Positions 34,805 through 46,924 of a stretch of 64,000 nucleotides of DNA are shown here, piece by piece. Under the pieces are notes generated by a model. That model made no database searches, was not told the DNA's origin, and saw only the letters and a program-made list of their open reading frames with translations. Origin of the DNA: Litchfieldella xinjiangensis (GTDB taxonomy: Bacteria; Pseudomonadota; Gammaproteobacteria; Pseudomonadales; Halomonadaceae); the NCBI RefSeq assembly GCF_000759345.1, contig NZ_JPZL01000003.1:62001-126000 (forward strand), given 5' to 3'. Position 1 is the first letter of the stretch. Each line of letters starts with the position of its first letter. The position numbers and the translations under genes were made by a program.

Positions 34805-36658
34805 TCATCGCACCAAGGCCAGCACCAGGATCACCAGCGTGGCGCCGCCCACCATCGACAGCCCGTAGAAGCGCAACTTGCCGGTCTGGGTCCAGCTCAG
34901 CCCCAGATGCGTCATGCGCACCATGATCGCCACCAGACCGAACAGGCCGTCCACCCGGTCACTGCGCAGGGCGTGGACCGTGCGCCAATAGGGGCGCACC
35001 AGGCCGCGGTCATAGGCCGTATCGAAGCCCCACGCATGGTGCCACCAGCGCCACAGGCGTGCTCCCCATCCCTGCGAGGTCTGTTCGGCCAGCCATTTTC
35101 GGCGGCGCAAGAATAGCCATGCCGCCAGGGCCAACCCGCCGAGGGCAACCAGCGAGGCGACAATCTCGAGCGCGGTATGCCAACCGGCGCTTCCTTCGTG
35201 CGGGTCCGGCAGCACCCCCGCCAGGGGCGGCGTCAACCAGGCCCCTAGAAAGGTCGAAAGCACCATCAACACGATCAAGGGCACGCCGTGAGCCAGGCCC
35301 TGCCCCGCCTCGGCATGACGTGCATTGTCGCTTTTCGCCTCGCCATGGAAGGTCTTGATGATCAGGCGCAGGGTATAGATCGAAGTCAGGAAGGCCCCCA
35401 CCAGCCCTGCAACCAATAGCCCCCCATGGCCCGCGGCCAGCGCCTGCCAGAGGATCTCGTCCTTGCTGTAGAAGCCGGCGGTCACCAGCGGCAGCGCCGC
35501 CAGCGCCGCCCCGCCGACCACGAAACCGGCGTAGGCCAGGGGCAGCTTGCGCCACAGCCCGCCGAGGCGCCGCATGTCCTGCTCATGATGGCAGCTGACG
35601 ATCACCGCCCCGGCAGAAAGGAACAGCAGCGCCTTGAAGAACGCATGCGTCATCAGATGGAAAATCGCCGCATCGAAGGCGCCGGCCCCCAAGGCGAGGA
35701 ACATGTAACCGATCTGGCTCATCGTCGAGTAGGCCAGCACGCGCTTGATGTCGGTTTGAGCCAGGGCCGCGAAGCCGGCGGCAAGCAGTGTCAGCGCCCC
35801 GATCACCCCGGTCAGCAGCAACACGTCGGGGGCCAGCAGGAACAGCTCATGCATCCGCGCAATCAGGTAGACCCCGGCAGTAACCATGGTGGCAGCATGG
35901 ATCAACGCCGAGACAGGCGTCGGGCCGGCCATGGCATCGGCCAGCCAGGTATGCAGGGGCAGTTGCGCCGACTTGCCCAACGCCCCGCCCAACAAGAGCA
36001 GCGCCGCCAGTTCGACCGTGGGGGCCCCCTCAGCCCATAATTGCGGCGCACGTTCGAGCAGTTGGGCGATGTTCAGCGTACCCAGCTCCCTGAACAGCAG
36101 GAACAAGCCGATCGCCAGGAAGACATCGCCCACCCGCGTGACGATGAACGCCTTGAAGGCCGCCCAACCGTTGGCAGCGGTCCGGTAGTAGTAGCCGATC
36201 AGCAGGTAGCTACACAGCCCGACGCCCTCCCAGCCCAGGAACAGCAATAGCAGGTTATCGCCCAGCACCAGCAGGACCATGCTGAACACGAACAGGTTCA
36301 TGTAGGCATAGAAGCGGGTGATCCCGCTCTCGCCGCGCATATACCAGGCCGCGAACAGATGGATCAACAGACCCACCCCGGTGATGACGCCGAGCAAGGT
36401 CAACGACAGTCCGTCCAGGGCCAGACCAAGGGTCGGCTGGAAATCGCCGACCGAGACCCACGTCCACAGGGTCACGACCTGGCGCTCGGGGGCCTCGAGG
36501 TACCCTGCGATCAACGCTGCAGTGGCCAGTGCCGACAGCCCCACGCTTGCGGTGCCTATCGCTGCACTGGCTCGCTCGCCCAGCCGACCCCGCGACAACG
36601 AAAGCAGCAGGGTACCGGCCAGGGGTAGCAGAAAGGTCAGCGGCAGTAGAAACGACAT
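34805..36658 (-). CDS. nuoL: NADH:quinone oxidoreductase subunit L
   Basis: The 617-residue subunit has antiporter-like helices: GWEGVGLCSYLLIGYYYR, ALGKSAQLPLHTWLADAM, AYSTMSQIGYMFLALG. The extended C-terminal part should form the lateral amphipathic helix and last membrane helix along the membrane arm. It starts 10 bp after nuoK. Confidence 0.96.
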   Translation of the reverse strand: MSFLLPLTFLLPLAGTLLLSLSRGRLGERASAAIGTASVGLSALATAALIAGYLEAPERQVVTLWTWVSVGDFQPTLGLALDGLSLTLLGVITGVGLLIHLFAAWYMRGESGITRFYAYMNLFVFSMVLLVLGDNLLLLFLGWEGVGLCSYLLIGYYYRTAANGWAAFKAFIVTRVGDVFLAIGLFLLFRELGTLNIAQLLERAPQLWAEGAPTVELAALLLLGGALGKSAQLPLHTWLADAMAGPTPVSALIHAATMVTAGVYLIARMHELFLLAPDVLLLTGVIGALTLLAAGFAALAQTDIKRVLAYSTMSQIGYMFLALGAGAFDAAIFHLMTHAFFKALLFLSAGAVIVSCHHEQDMRRLGGLWRKLPLAYAGFVVGGAALAALPLVTAGFYSKDEILWQALAAGHGGLLVAGLVGAFLTSIYTLRLIIKTFHGEAKSDNARHAEAGQGLAHGVPLIVLMVLSTFLGAWLTPPLAGVLPDPHEGSAGWHTALEIVASLVALGGLALAAWLFLRRRKWLAEQTSQGWGARLWRWWHHAWGFDTAYDRGLVRPYWRTVHALRSDRVDGLFGLVAIMVRMTHLGLSWTQTGKLRFYGLSMVGGATLVILVLALVR

Positions 36659-36668
36659 CGGCGGCTCC

Positions 36669-36977
36669 TCATCCTCGCATCCGGCTTACGGCATCGGTAT
36701 CCAGGGTCTTGAAGCGCTGGTTGAGCTGGATCAGCAGCGCCAGCCCGACGCTCGCCTCGGCGGCGGCCAGGGTAATCACCAGCAGGAACATGGCCTGGCC
36801 TTCCGGCTGTCCCCAGGCCGTGCCGCCGGCGATGAACGCCAACCCCGCGGCATTGAGCATGATTTCCAGGCTCATCAGCACGAACACCATATTGCGGCGG
36901 ATCATCAAGCCGGCCAGGCCCAGCGTGAACAGAATCGATGCCAGTACCAGCGCGTGGTCCAGGGGAACCCCGTTCAT
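36669..36977 (-). CDS. nuoK: NADH:quinone oxidoreductase subunit K
   Basis: The 102-residue subunit with three helices carries the conserved glutamates in [14 protein letters not shown] and [14 protein letters not shown] that line the proton path. The ATG at 36977 ([14 protein letters not shown]) overlaps the nuoJ stop by 4 bp; longer in-frame starts upstream lie inside nuoJ. Confidence 0.95.
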   Translation of the reverse strand: MNGVPLDHALVLASILFTLGLAGLMIRRNMVFVLMSLEIMLNAAGLAFIAGGTAWGQPEGQAMFLLVITLAAAEASVGLALLIQLNQRFKTLDTDAVSRMRG

Positions 36978-37519
36978 GAAGCCTCCTTGCGTGCGCCCGA
37001 TTCGCGATCGGTCGGCGGTTTCTCGGGAGGGCGCAGCCGCCCCACATGCGAGGCCGTGACCAGCGCGGCCAGCAACAGAATCGCCGCCAGCTCCACGATC
37101 AGCAGCCACGGCCCGAACAGCAACGTGCCCACGGCCTTGGCGGTCAACGTTTCGCCTTCGATGACCAGCCCGATGTCACCCCGCCACAGCGTGCCCACCA
37201 GAGTCACCAATAGCACCCCGGCCAGCAGTGCGGGTCCCAGCCAGGTCCTCGGCCGCAGCCAGGCACGCTCCTGGGCGACCACCGCTTCGCCCAGGTTGAG
37301 CATCATCACCACGAACACGAACAGCACCATGATCGCGCCGGCGTAGACGATGATCTCCAGCGCCCCCGCAAACGGGGCGCCCAGCGAAAAGAACACCAGC
37401 GCCACGGCAATCAGCGACACGATCAGATACAGCAGCGCATGCACCGGGTTGGTGTTGCTGATGACCCCGAGGGTCGCCAGCACCGCGACCAAGCCACTGA
37501 GATAGAAGGCGATTTCCAT
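36974..37519 (-). CDS. nuoJ: NADH:quinone oxidoreductase subunit J
   Basis: The 181-residue subunit has five helices, including the family's [21 protein letters not shown] segment, whose pi-bulge helix is thought to link quinone reduction to pumping. It starts 23 bp after nuoI and is coupled to nuoK. Confidence 0.95.
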   Translation of the reverse strand: MEIAFYLSGLVAVLATLGVISNTNPVHALLYLIVSLIAVALVFFSLGAPFAGALEIIVYAGAIMVLFVFVVMMLNLGEAVVAQERAWLRPRTWLGPALLAGVLLVTLVGTLWRGDIGLVIEGETLTAKAVGTLLFGPWLLIVELAAILLLAALVTASHVGRLRPPEKPPTDRESGARKEAS

Positions 37520-37542
37520 GTCTCTCCCTCAAAGATGATCGG

Positions 37543-38082
37543 TTAGGGCAGCAGCGACCTGACATCCACCGGCTCGTCCTCGTTCTGGGCCCGGCCCTTG
37601 TCCTTTCCACCGATCGCCAACCCGGCCACCTTGTAGAAGTGGTAGTCGTGGTCCTTGCCCGGGCCATTGATAAGCAGGTCTTCCTTTTCGTACACCAGCT
37701 CCTGACGCCGGTACTCGCTCATCTCGAAATCGGGCGTGAGCTGGATCGCCGAGGTCGGGCACGCTTCTTCGCACATACCGCAGTAGATGCAACGCGAGAA
37801 ATTGATACGGAAGAACTCGGGGTACCAGCGGCCGTCTTCCTTTTCGCCCTTCTGCAGCGAGATACAAGCCACCGGGCAGGCGACTGCACACAGGTTGCAG
37901 GCCACACACCGCTCTTCGCCGTCGGGGTCGCGAGTCAGCACGATGCGTCCCCGGTAGCGTGGCGGCAGGTTCAGCGGTTCGTCCGGGTAGTTATGGGTCT
38001 CGCGCTTGCGGAAGCTGTGCATGAAAACCATGCCCATCGTTCGCAATTGGGACCAGGTCCCTGTGAACAGCCACTTGAGCAT
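37543..38082 (-). CDS. nuoI: NADH:quinone oxidoreductase subunit I (two 4Fe-4S clusters)
   Basis: The 179-residue ferredoxin-like subunit has two complete cluster motifs, [18 protein letters not shown] and [18 protein letters not shown] (clusters N6a and N6b), between the hydrophilic and membrane arms. It is preceded by nuoH with a 15-bp gap. Confidence 0.96.
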   Translation of the reverse strand: MLKWLFTGTWSQLRTMGMVFMHSFRKRETHNYPDEPLNLPPRYRGRIVLTRDPDGEERCVACNLCAVACPVACISLQKGEKEDGRWYPEFFRINFSRCIYCGMCEEACPTSAIQLTPDFEMSEYRRQELVYEKEDLLINGPGKDHDYHFYKVAGLAIGGKDKGRAQNEDEPVDVRSLLP

Positions 38083-38097
38083 GTCGAAACGCCTCCT

Positions 38098-39072
38098 TTA
38101 ACCGACGATCAGAATCACCGCGCCGGTCACCAGTAGATTGATCAGTGTCAGCGGCAGGCAGATCTTCCAGCCGAAGCTCATGACCCGGTCATAGCGCGGC
38201 CGAGGCAAGGCAGCCCGCAGCAGCACGAACAGCACCAGGAACACTGCCGTCTTGAGCATGAACCATACGATCGGCGGCAATAGCGGGCCGTGCCAGCCGC
38301 CGAAGAATAGCGTGACGATCAAGGCCGAGATCAGCACCATGCCGACATACTCGCCGATGAAGAACATGCCGAATTTCATGCTCGAATATTCGATGTGATA
38401 CCCGTCGGCCAGCTCCTGCTCGGCTTCGGGCTGGTCGAATGGATGGCGGTGGGTCACCGCGATACCGGCAATCAGGAAAGTACAGAAGCCAAAGAACTGG
38501 GGAATGACGAACCATACCGTGGTCTGGGCATTGACGATCTCGCGCAGGTTAAAGCTGTCGGCCATGGCCACCACGCCCATCAGCGACAGCCCCATGAAGA
38601 CTTCATAGGAGAGCGTCTGGGCCGAGGCGCGCATGGCGCCGATCAGGGCGTACTTGTTACCGCTCGACCACCCCCCGAACAGCACGGCATAGACGTTGAT
38701 ACCGGCCATGGCGAGAAAGAACAGCAGGCCGATATGCAGATCCGCCACGCCCCAGCCGGGCGTGATGGGAATCACCATGAACGACAGCAGCAACGAGGCC
38801 ATGGCAATGGCCGGAGCCAGCACGAACAGGGGCCGGTCGGCGAAGGGCGGGATCCAGTCCTCCTTGAAGAAGATCTTGATCATGTCGGCGACCAGTTGCA
38901 GCGAGCCGAACGGCCCGACCCGATTGGGCCCGTGGCGGTCCTGCCACAACCCCAGCAGGCGACGCTCGACCACTGTCATGACCGCCCCCAGCAGCACGGC
39001 GGCCAGCAGGATCACCAACGCCTTCGACATGGCAATGAGTGCTTCGACGAGGGTCGGCGACAGCCAGTTCAT
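38098..39072 (-). CDS. nuoH: NADH:quinone oxidoreductase subunit H
   Basis: The 324-residue subunit has about eight helices and forms the quinone chamber. It shows [54 protein letters not shown] (in part) and [14 protein letters not shown]. Its start overlaps the nuoG stop by 4 bp. Confidence 0.96.
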   Translation of the reverse strand: MNWLSPTLVEALIAMSKALVILLAAVLLGAVMTVVERRLLGLWQDRHGPNRVGPFGSLQLVADMIKIFFKEDWIPPFADRPLFVLAPAIAMASLLLSFMVIPITPGWGVADLHIGLLFFLAMAGINVYAVLFGGWSSGNKYALIGAMRASAQTLSYEVFMGLSLMGVVAMADSFNLREIVNAQTTVWFVIPQFFGFCTFLIAGIAVTHRHPFDQPEAEQELADGYHIEYSSMKFGMFFIGEYVGMVLISALIVTLFFGGWHGPLLPPIVWFMLKTAVFLVLFVLLRAALPRPRYDRVMSFGWKICLPLTLINLLVTGAVILIVG

Positions 39073-41858
39073 GGGCGCCCCTCCTCGCCCCGTGCCGAGG
39101 CTTGGGAGTGCAGGTCGACCGCCTCCGGGTCAGGCCCGTGCGTGACGACTGAGAGCGCTGCCCACTCGCCATTGGCCGAGAACGGCAGCAGCCCCGCCGG
39201 CACGCCGACCAGCCCGGGCACGAATGCCGCCTCGAGATGGACCGGCAGGCTGAGTTCCCCCAAAGCGGTCATCAGTTGAACGTGGCTACCTTCCTTGAGT
39301 GCGAGCCGTTCGGCATCGCCAGCCGCCAGGGTCAGCGCCGCTGCCACGGCCCGCGCCTCGATCGGCGCTGCTCGGGACGAGGTCTCCTCCCCGCCGAACA
39401 GCCGTGGCAGTACGGCAACTTGCAACGCATCGTCACGCGGCGTGAAGCCCACCGGGACCTCGTGGGCGTAATCATGGTCGCCTGGCTGTGGTGCCAGCAG
39501 ACGGACCCCAGGATCGCCGGCACTCAAATGACCGCCGATCTCATCGGTGAACTTGTTCCAGGCCTGCGGCGAGTTCCAGCCCGGTGCCCAGGCGAAGGCC
39601 ACCTCCTGACGCGGCTGGAAGAAGCCGTTATATCCTTCCATGGAGAAGGTGAACGGTGAATCGGGATCGCGTGCCGGGCGCGGCTCGTTGACATCGAGGT
39701 GCGCCCGCATCGCCGTACGTCCGCTGTAACGCTGCGGCTCGCGGGCGAGCTTGAGTCCGTGAACGCGGTAGTCGGCGCCCGGTGCAGCCTCGACGATGCC
39801 CGCCAGGGCCGGGTGGCGTTCGCTACACACCCGCGTCACGTCATCGAAGGTGATGTCGCTCACCTCACGGCGCTCCACGCCCGCCTCGATGGCGTGCAGC
39901 CACCGCCAGCTTTCGTGGATTCGGGTCTCGGGGCGGATATAACGCGGATCGAAGACCTGGTAGAAGCGTTGTGCACGGCCCTCGAGGTTGACCAGCGTCC
40001 CATCGCCTTCGGCAAAACTCGCCGCCGGCAGCCCCAGGTGGGCATGCGACCAGGTGGCCGTGCGTTGATGATCGAGCACGATCACCGACTCCGCCGTTGT
40101 CAGGGCCTGGTCGACCTGTGCATCGGGCAGCCGCTGGTAAAGATCGTTCTCCAGGATCACCACCGCATCGGCGTGTCGCTCGGCAAGGGCCTGCAAGGCC
40201 CATTCCAGTGAGTGGCCACCCAGCATCGACAGTCCGGTACTGTTGGCCTCCCGGCGCACCAGGGTCAGCCCGGCCTGCTGGGTGCGTCGTGATAGCGCCT
40301 GGGCGATGTTGCCCGCCGCCTCGATGATGGCCTCCGAGCCCAACGAGCCGCCACTGACGACCAGCGGACGCTCTGCCGCCATCAGCGCCTTGGCGATGCG
40401 TTCGGCCTCGTCGTTCAGCGCCGGGTCGAGATCCGCGACACCGGGTGCGGTCGCGTCGATGGCGTGGGCCACGGCGAATCCCAGCCGGGCAATGTCGTCC
40501 GCCGCCAGCCGCCAGCTCGCCGCGCTGACGTCATCGAGTCCGGTGCGCGTCGGATAGGCAATGAATACCGGGTGGTAGCGATCCTGCCCCAAGGTCTTGA
40601 CCGCCTCGGCGTTCCACGCCGGGATATCGCGCTCGGCCGCCAACCCCTCGCGGCGCGCAAGCGCTGCCTGACGCACCGCCAGCCCCAGCCTTGCCGCGCT
40701 CTGAATCAGATCTTCACCGAGCACCAGCACCGCATCATGGCGCTCGATATCGCGTGGCGTCGGCGTCGTCACGCCACTTTCCCGATTGAGCCTGAGCATG
40801 CGCTCGAGGCAGGCCTGCTCGGCTGCGACGATACCAGTTGAGAAGTTGGCCTCGCCGACCAATTCGCGCAATTGGTGGTTGCTCTCCAGACTCGCACGAG
40901 GCGAACCGATGCCGATGACTCGCCGGGCCGTACGCAGCAGGTCGGTCCCGCGATCGAGTGCTGCATCGACCTCCAGTGTCATGGGCGCCTCATCGCGTTC
41001 GCTACGCCACTCGGGCAGGCGGGGGCGATCGACGCGATTGACATAGCCGTAGCCGAAGCGGCCCCGGTCGCAAAGGAAATAGCGATTGACCTCGCCGTGG
41101 TAGCGGTTCTCGATGCGGCGGATATCGCCGTAGCGCTCCCCAGGGCTTGTATTGCACCCCACGGCGCACTGATGGCAGACGCTGGGAGCGAACTGCAGGT
41201 CCCACTTGCGCGTGTATTGCTCCGAGTGGGTGCGATCGGTAAAGACGCCGGTAGGACACACCTCGGTAAGGTTCCCGGAGAATTCGTTCTCCAGCACCCC
41301 GTCCTGGTGACGCCCGAAATAGATATTGTCATTGGCGCCGAACGCGCCAAGATCCTCGCCACCGGCATAGTCGCGGTAGAAGCGCACGCAGCGGTAGCAG
41401 GTAATGCAGCGATTCATCTCGTGGCCGATGAATGGCCCCAAATACTGGTTGCGGTGGGTGCGCTTGCGAAAGCGGTAGCGACGCCGGTCGTGACCGGTCA
41501 TGACCGTCATGTCCTGCAGGTGGCAGTGGCCGCCCTCTTCGCAGACCGGGCAGTCGTGAGGGTGATTGATCATCAACCACTCGATCACGCTCTCACGGAA
41601 TTCGCGGGCCTCGTCGTCGTCGATCGAAATGCGCGTATCGTCCTTGGCGGGCGCCATGCACGACATCACCAGCATGCCCTTGGTGTCGTCCTCGTCCTTG
41701 TACTGCTTGACCGCGCACTGACGACAGGCGCCCACGCTGCCCATGGCCGGGTGCCAGCAGAAGTAGGGAATGTCGAGTCCCAGCGACAGGCAGGCCTGGA
41801 GCAGGTTATCCGCCCCATCCACCTCATAGGCCTGTCCATCCACGTGTATCGTCGCCAT
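39069..41858 (-). CDS. nuoG: NADH:quinone oxidoreductase subunit G
   Basis: The 929-residue subunit has an N-terminal 2Fe-2S domain ([18 protein letters not shown]), [16 protein letters not shown] for the His-ligated 4Fe-4S cluster N5, [10 protein letters not shown] and CPTGVFTD, and a CxxCxxxC-x27-C set (CHQCAVGC then LCDRG) for the off-path cluster N7 seen in E. coli. A molybdopterin-oxidoreductase-like domain follows. I place the start at ATG 41858 after a GGGAG site; the open frame extends upstream antisense-like into nuoF without family similarity. Confidence 0.95.
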   Translation of the reverse strand: MATIHVDGQAYEVDGADNLLQACLSLGLDIPYFCWHPAMGSVGACRQCAVKQYKDEDDTKGMLVMSCMAPAKDDTRISIDDDEAREFRESVIEWLMINHPHDCPVCEEGGHCHLQDMTVMTGHDRRRYRFRKRTHRNQYLGPFIGHEMNRCITCYRCVRFYRDYAGGEDLGAFGANDNIYFGRHQDGVLENEFSGNLTEVCPTGVFTDRTHSEQYTRKWDLQFAPSVCHQCAVGCNTSPGERYGDIRRIENRYHGEVNRYFLCDRGRFGYGYVNRVDRPRLPEWRSERDEAPMTLEVDAALDRGTDLLRTARRVIGIGSPRASLESNHQLRELVGEANFSTGIVAAEQACLERMLRLNRESGVTTPTPRDIERHDAVLVLGEDLIQSAARLGLAVRQAALARREGLAAERDIPAWNAEAVKTLGQDRYHPVFIAYPTRTGLDDVSAASWRLAADDIARLGFAVAHAIDATAPGVADLDPALNDEAERIAKALMAAERPLVVSGGSLGSEAIIEAAGNIAQALSRRTQQAGLTLVRREANSTGLSMLGGHSLEWALQALAERHADAVVILENDLYQRLPDAQVDQALTTAESVIVLDHQRTATWSHAHLGLPAASFAEGDGTLVNLEGRAQRFYQVFDPRYIRPETRIHESWRWLHAIEAGVERREVSDITFDDVTRVCSERHPALAGIVEAAPGADYRVHGLKLAREPQRYSGRTAMRAHLDVNEPRPARDPDSPFTFSMEGYNGFFQPRQEVAFAWAPGWNSPQAWNKFTDEIGGHLSAGDPGVRLLAPQPGDHDYAHEVPVGFTPRDDALQVAVLPRLFGGEETSSRAAPIEARAVAAALTLAAGDAERLALKEGSHVQLMTALGELSLPVHLEAAFVPGLVGVPAGLLPFSANGEWAALSVVTHGPDPEAVDLHSQASARGEEGRP

Positions 41859-41877
41859 CAGGATGTCTCCCCTCGCC

Positions 41878-43245
41878 TCATACGTTGCCCACCGGGATGG
41901 GATCCTCATGCGCCGCCCGGCTGGGGTGAGAGACACCCCGCTCGAATTCGTCCCGGAAATGCTTGAGTGCCGACGACAGCGGCATCGAGGCACCGGGGGC
42001 ATGGGCGCAGAAAGTCTTGCCGGGACCGAGATCGCCCGCCAGTTCCTGAAGCAGTTCCAGGTCGCCGACCTCGCCCTCGCCGCGCTCCAGCGATTCGAGA
42101 ATCTTGACCGTCCACGGCAGCCCATCGCGGCACGGCGTGCACCACCCGCACGACTCGCGGGCGAAGAACGACTCCAGGTTGCGCAGCAGCGACACGATGC
42201 TTTGCTCCTCGGTAACCACCGTGAGCAACCCGGTACCCAGCCGGCTGCCCTGTTTACCGATAGTGTCGAAGTCGAGCGGCAGTTCGAGATGCTCCGGCAA
42301 CAGGAAGCCGGTACTGCCTCCGCCCGGAAGCCATGCCTTGAGCGACTTGCCGGCACGCATGCCGCCGGCGCGCTCGAGGATCTCCTGGCCAGGCGTACCG
42401 ATGGGCAATTCCCACAGGCCGGCGCGCTCGACCTGACCGGAGACGCCGTAAAGCTTGGTGCCGCCGTCGTCGCTGCGCTCGCCCGACAAGCCCTGGTACC
42501 AGTCGGCACCATGACGCATCACCCCGGGGACGTTGCACAGCGTCTCGACGTTGTTGACCACGGTGGGCTTGCCCCACGCCCCGGATTGCCCCGGGAAGGG
42601 CGGCTTGGTGCGCGGGTTGGCACGGCCGCCTTCCAGCGAGCTGATCAGGGCCGTTTCCTCACCGCAGATGTAGCGACCGGCCCCGGTATGCAGGGCGATA
42701 TCGAAATCGAAACCGCTGCCGGCGATATCGGTGCCTAGCCATCCCGCCTCGCGCGCTTCGGCCAAGGCCTTGTCGATGCTGCGTGCCGCCTCGACATATT
42801 CGCCACGCAGGAAGATGTAGCCATAGGCGGAGTTATTGGCGTAGGCGCCGAGGATCATGCCCTCGATCAGCAAGTGCGGCTGCTGTTCGAGCAATAGGCG
42901 ATCCTTGAAGGTCCCCGGCTCCATCTCGTCGGCATTGCAGACGAGGTAACCCCGGGGGATGCCCTCGCCCTGCATGGTCAGGCTCCACTTCATGCCTGCC
43001 GAGAAGCCGCCACCGCCACGACCGCGCACGTTGGCGGTCTTCATGGTCTCGATCACGTCCTGGGGGGATTGCTGGCCGAGGGTCTCTCGCACCGCGGCAT
43101 AGCCATCCTTGGCAAGGTAATCGTCAAGATCGATCCGGGTATTGTCCTCCCGCAGACGCCAGGTCAGCGGATGCGTCTCGGGCTGACGTTCGCGTGCTGT
43201 CTGCCAGAGCTGGCAGCGATAGCGCAGGGAAGCGTTGGAAGCCAT
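41878..43245 (-). CDS. nuoF: NADH:quinone oxidoreductase subunit F (NADH/FMN)
   Basis: The 455-residue flavoprotein has [16 protein letters not shown] and [14 protein letters not shown] for NADH and FMN, and the [12 protein letters not shown] motif with a distal Cys for 4Fe-4S cluster N3. It takes hydride from NADH. Its ATG shares one base with the nuoE stop (TAATG). Confidence 0.96.
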   Translation of the reverse strand: MASNASLRYRCQLWQTARERQPETHPLTWRLREDNTRIDLDDYLAKDGYAAVRETLGQQSPQDVIETMKTANVRGRGGGGFSAGMKWSLTMQGEGIPRGYLVCNADEMEPGTFKDRLLLEQQPHLLIEGMILGAYANNSAYGYIFLRGEYVEAARSIDKALAEAREAGWLGTDIAGSGFDFDIALHTGAGRYICGEETALISSLEGGRANPRTKPPFPGQSGAWGKPTVVNNVETLCNVPGVMRHGADWYQGLSGERSDDGGTKLYGVSGQVERAGLWELPIGTPGQEILERAGGMRAGKSLKAWLPGGGSTGFLLPEHLELPLDFDTIGKQGSRLGTGLLTVVTEEQSIVSLLRNLESFFARESCGWCTPCRDGLPWTVKILESLERGEGEVGDLELLQELAGDLGPGKTFCAHAPGASMPLSSALKHFRDEFERGVSHPSRAAHEDPIPVGNV

Positions 43246-43769
43246 TACTCGTAGCCCTCCAGTAGCTCGGCCACGTCCTCGGGCGCCACGGGGCCGTACG
43301 TATCTTCGCCGATCATTAACGCCGGGCCGCGGTCACAGGCCCCCAGGCAGCACACCGGCAACAGGGTAAAGCGCCCATCCGGCGTGGTCTGGCCGAAGCG
43401 AATACCAAGATGGCGAGTAAATTCGGCATAAAGCGTGTCGTAGCCGGTCAGGAAACAGGAGCTGCTGTCGCAGAGCAGGATCACGTGGCGCCCCACCGGC
43501 TGGCGGAAGATCAGGCTATAGAACGTGGCGACGCCCTCGACCTCCGCCACCCCGATGCCCAGCGCCTCGGCAATCGCGGGTATCGCCCCGTCGGGCACCC
43601 AGCCATGACGACGCTGGACGATCTTCAATGCCTCGATGCAGGCCGCCTGGGGCTGCTCGTAGTGGCCGCGCTCATCCACGATGGCGCGGGCATCCTCTTC
43701 ATTCAGGACGAAACCGTCGCCATCGCTGGCAATCGTCGTCGGATCGTTTGTCGAGACGGTCTGGTTCAT
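43245..43769 (-). CDS. nuoE: NADH:quinone oxidoreductase subunit E (2Fe-2S)
   Basis: The 174-residue thioredoxin-like subunit has the four cysteines of cluster N1a in [10 protein letters not shown] and [13 protein letters not shown]. It binds beside NuoF in the NADH dehydrogenase module. It begins one base after the nuoCD stop. Confidence 0.95.
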   Translation of the reverse strand: MNQTVSTNDPTTIASDGDGFVLNEEDARAIVDERGHYEQPQAACIEALKIVQRRHGWVPDGAIPAIAEALGIGVAEVEGVATFYSLIFRQPVGRHVILLCDSSSCFLTGYDTLYAEFTRHLGIRFGQTTPDGRFTLLPVCCLGACDRGPALMIGEDTYGPVAPEDVAELLEGYE

Positions 43770-43770
43770 G

Positions 43771-45555
43771 TCAGCGGTCCACGTCGGCCATGACGAAATC
43801 GATGCTGCCTAGATGGGCGATCAGATCGGGCACGAAGCCACCCCGCATCAGCACCGGGATCTGTTGCAGGTGGGGGAAGCTCGGCGTGCGGATACGCGTG
43901 CGATAACTCATGGTGTTGCCGTCACTGGTCAGGTAATAGCTGTTGATGCCCTTGGTCGCCTCGACCATCTGCTGGGACTCGTTGGGTTTGAGCACCGGCC
44001 CCCACGAGACCTGCAGGAAGTGCGTGATCAGCGTCTCGATGTGCTGGAGCATGCGCTCCCGCGGCGGCGGCGTGGTCAGGGGGTGGTCCGCCTTGTAGTC
44101 GCCCGGCGGCATGTGGTCGATGCACTGCTGGATGATGCGCAGACTCTGGCGCATCTCCTCGATACGCAGCTGACCGCGGTCGAAGGCATCGCCATTGGCG
44201 CCGAGCGGCACCTCGAAATCGAAATTGTCGTAGCCCGAGTAAGGGCGCTGCTTGCGCAGGTCGTAATCGCATCCGGTAGCGCGCAGATTGGGGCCGGTCA
44301 CCCCCCAGGTGAGCGCCTCGCGGGTGGTGAAAGCTGCAACGTGGCGGGTCCGCTCGCGCACGATGGCGTTCTCCATCATGGCGCGCTCGTACTCCTTGAG
44401 GCGCTTGGGCATCCAGTCAACGAAGCCCTGCATCAGCCGCTCCCAGCCCTGCGGCAGGTCCTGGGCCACCCCGCCGATCCGGAACCAGGCGGGGTGCATG
44501 CGAAAGCCGGTAATCGCCTCGACCACTTCATAGGCTTTCTGACGGTCGGTGAACGCATAGAAAACGGGCGACATGGCCCCCAGGTCTTGCAGGTAGGTGC
44601 CCAGGAACAACAAGTGGCTGCTGATGCGAAATAGCTCGGCCATCATCACGCGGATGGTCTTGACCCGGTCCGGCACCTCGATACCGGCGAGCTTCTCCAC
44701 CGCCAGCACGTAGGGCAGGTTATTCATCACCCCGCCGGTGTAGTCGACGCGGTCGGTATAGGGAATGTAGCTGTGCCACGACTGGCGTTCGCCCATCTTC
44801 TCGGCGCCCCGGTGGTGGTAGCCGATATCGGGCACGCAGTCGATGATCTCCTCGCCGTCGAGCTGTAGCACGATGCGAAAGGCCCCGTGCGCCGAGGGAT
44901 GGTTGGGCCCCAGGTTGAGAAACATGAATTCCGACTGATCGTTCTCGCGCTGCATGCCCCAGGCCTCGGGATCGAACTTCAGCGCCTCCTGCTCTCGATC
45001 CTGGCCCGCCACCGTCAGGGTATACGGGTCGAATTCAGTGGCCCGCGCCGAATGTTCCTTGCGTAGTGGATGGCCGTTCCAGGTCGGCGGCATCAGGATC
45101 CGGGTCAGGTGCGGGTGGCCCCGGAACGCCACGCCGAACATGTCCCACACTTCACGCTCATACCAATTGGCGTTGGGATAGAGCGATACGATGCTGGGCA
45201 GCTCGAGGTCGGACTCGGCAAGCGCCACCTTGAGCATGATGTCGCGATTGCGCGAGACCGAAAGCAGCTGATAGAAGACCGTGAAGTCCGCCTCCGGCAG
45301 GCCCTGTCGATGGCTACGCAGCCGCTCGTCGGTGGCCGAAAGGTCATACAGCATCTCGAACGGCTCGGGCATGTCGCGCAGGAAGCCGAGGGCTTCGACG
45401 AGGTGCTCCCGCGCCACCCACACCACCGGCATGCCGGTCAGGGTGGCCTGCTCGATCAGCGCACGGTCGCCGAAGCGCTGTGCCAGCGCCTCGACGACGG
45501 GGTCGGTCCGCGCTCCTGAGCTGGCGTTGTCGGATGAGGGTGAGGCGACGCTCAT
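43771..45555 (-). CDS. nuoC: NADH:quinone oxidoreductase fused subunit C/D
   Basis: The 594 residues join a NuoC domain (up to about 190, with [18 protein letters not shown]) to a NuoD domain ([21 protein letters not shown] split across residues 211-232, then [11 protein letters not shown]). The C/D fusion is typical of Enterobacteria, pseudomonads and relatives. It lines the quinone site with NuoB. The ATG at 45555 follows a GGAGAG site; an open frame further upstream lacks similarity. Confidence 0.95.
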   Translation of the reverse strand: MSVASPSSDNASSGARTDPVVEALAQRFGDRALIEQATLTGMPVVWVAREHLVEALGFLRDMPEPFEMLYDLSATDERLRSHRQGLPEADFTVFYQLLSVSRNRDIMLKVALAESDLELPSIVSLYPNANWYEREVWDMFGVAFRGHPHLTRILMPPTWNGHPLRKEHSARATEFDPYTLTVAGQDREQEALKFDPEAWGMQRENDQSEFMFLNLGPNHPSAHGAFRIVLQLDGEEIIDCVPDIGYHHRGAEKMGERQSWHSYIPYTDRVDYTGGVMNNLPYVLAVEKLAGIEVPDRVKTIRVMMAELFRISSHLLFLGTYLQDLGAMSPVFYAFTDRQKAYEVVEAITGFRMHPAWFRIGGVAQDLPQGWERLMQGFVDWMPKRLKEYERAMMENAIVRERTRHVAAFTTREALTWGVTGPNLRATGCDYDLRKQRPYSGYDNFDFEVPLGANGDAFDRGQLRIEEMRQSLRIIQQCIDHMPPGDYKADHPLTTPPPRERMLQHIETLITHFLQVSWGPVLKPNESQQMVEATKGINSYYLTSDGNTMSYRTRIRTPSFPHLQQIPVLMRGGFVPDLIAHLGSIDFVMADVDR

Positions 45556-45592
45556 GGTCGAAGTGGCTCTCCTTGCCTGGGTGGGGTCGCGT

Positions 45593-46273
45593 TCAGATAC
45601 TGTCGGGCGTGCGCAGCTCCGTGGCCTGGATTCGCCGCTCACGCAGCGTTTCGCGTTGAGAAGGCATCTCGGCACGGTAGACGCCTTGATCGCCGACGAC
45701 CCACGACAGGGGACGGCGCTCCTCCTGTATCGAGTTCTGCAACAACTGCAATCCCTGCAGGAACGCCTCGGGACGCGGCGGGCAACCGGGGACGTAGACA
45801 TCCACCGGCAGGAACTTGTCGACCCCCTGCACGACGGAATAAATATCGTACATCCCGCCGGAATTGGCGCAGGAGCCCATGGAAATCACCCACTTGGGCT
45901 CCAGCATCTGATCGTAGAGCTGCTGAATGACAGGGGCCATCTTGATGAAGCAGGTGCCGGCAATCACCATGAAGTCGGCCTGACGCGGCGAGGCACGAAT
46001 CACCTCGGAACCGAAGCGGGCGATGTCATGCGGTGCGGTAAACGCGGTGGTCATCTCCACGTAGCAGCACGACAGACCGAAGTTGTATGGCCACAACGAG
46101 TTCTTGCGCCCCCAGTTCACTGCCGAGTTCAGCACCTCATCGAGCTTGCCGGTGAACACGTTGCGATGCACTTGCTGCTTCATCGGGTCCTCGACGCGCT
46201 TGCGCTCTCCCAGGGGATAGCGAGCATCATCGGCAGCGACCGTATCGTCGGCACGCGTCAGGGTGTATGCCAT
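45593..46273 (-). CDS. nuoB: NADH:quinone oxidoreductase subunit B (cluster N2)
   Basis: The 226-residue subunit has the ligands of the terminal 4Fe-4S cluster N2 in [19 protein letters not shown] and [12 protein letters not shown]. It is 37 bp upstream of nuoCD and 95 bp downstream of nuoA. Confidence 0.96.
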   Translation of the reverse strand: MAYTLTRADDTVAADDARYPLGERKRVEDPMKQQVHRNVFTGKLDEVLNSAVNWGRKNSLWPYNFGLSCCYVEMTTAFTAPHDIARFGSEVIRASPRQADFMVIAGTCFIKMAPVIQQLYDQMLEPKWVISMGSCANSGGMYDIYSVVQGVDKFLPVDVYVPGCPPRPEAFLQGLQLLQNSIQEERRPLSWVVGDQGVYRAEMPSQRETLRERRIQATELRTPDSI

Positions 46274-46368
46274 GCAACTCCTCCGAATGTTGTGACCGGC
46301 TTGGCAAGGTAGGCCGACGTTTGCCGGACGGCCTCTATCCTGCCTGTTATGTCAGCTCGTTCTGCCGT

Positions 46369-46770
46369 TCAAGGTCGCGGGGTACGGCCCTTCGGCGCCC
46401 AATCCAGCGCTCCCACCCGAGTGTCGTAGACCAGGCCGGCGAGCAGGATGAAAATGAAGACGGCGGCGCCCAGGAAGCCTGTCCAGCCCACCTCACGTAG
46501 CGATACGGCCCAGGCGAACAGGAACACGGCCTCGATATCGAAGATCACGAACAGCATCGCGACCAGATAGAACTTGACGGAATAACGCTGGCGGGCACTC
46601 CCCGTACCGAGGATGCCCGACTCGTAGGGCAACGTCTTGCTACGTCCCTGGCTGCGCCCTCCCAGCAGGCTGGCGGCAACGATCATGAAGGTACAAAGCG
46701 CTAAGACAGCGAAAACGAAGAACCCGATGGCCCAGTATTGGGCAACCAGTCCACTGGTCTCCTCGTTCAT
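46369..46770 (-). CDS. nuoA: NADH:quinone oxidoreductase subunit A
   Basis: The 133-residue subunit has three helices and the family signature [20 protein letters not shown] followed by [14 protein letters not shown]. It is the first gene of the operon (nuoA-B-CD-E-F-G-H-I-J-K-L-M-N, all on one strand). The 154 bp between it and yqaA must hold the promoter; a GAGG site lies before the ATG, but I see no strong -35/-10 pair. Confidence 0.95.
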   Translation of the reverse strand: MNEETSGLVAQYWAIGFFVFAVLALCTFMIVAASLLGGRSQGRSKTLPYESGILGTGSARQRYSVKFYLVAMLFVIFDIEAVFLFAWAVSLREVGWTGFLGAAVFIFILLAGLVYDTRVGALDWAPKGRTPRP

Positions 46771-46924
46771 AGAACCTCGCTAAGCCACGATTTCCTTTAT
46801 GGGGTCATACCGTAAGCGATATCGAGCGGCACCTGCCAGGTGAGTGCTGCGTTCGGCTTACAGCCGTCAGGCATAAGCGTAGGAGAACATGCAGGATTTG
46901 TCAGAGACGCCTTGCCGAATGCCG

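Noticed and set aside
41859-42512. Upstream extension of the nuoG frame to a 1147-codon ORF
   Set aside because: The extension is out-of-frame nuoF sequence; the family start MATIHVDGQ with a GGGAG site is at 41858.
45556-45801. Longer N-terminus for nuoCD
   Set aside because: The extra codons are Arg/Cys-rich antisense-like sequence overlapping the nuoB 3' end; the ATG at 45555 gives the family length.
46771-46924. Small ORFs between nuoA and yqaA
   Set aside because: They have no ribosome site or recognisable product; the region more likely holds the nuo promoter.
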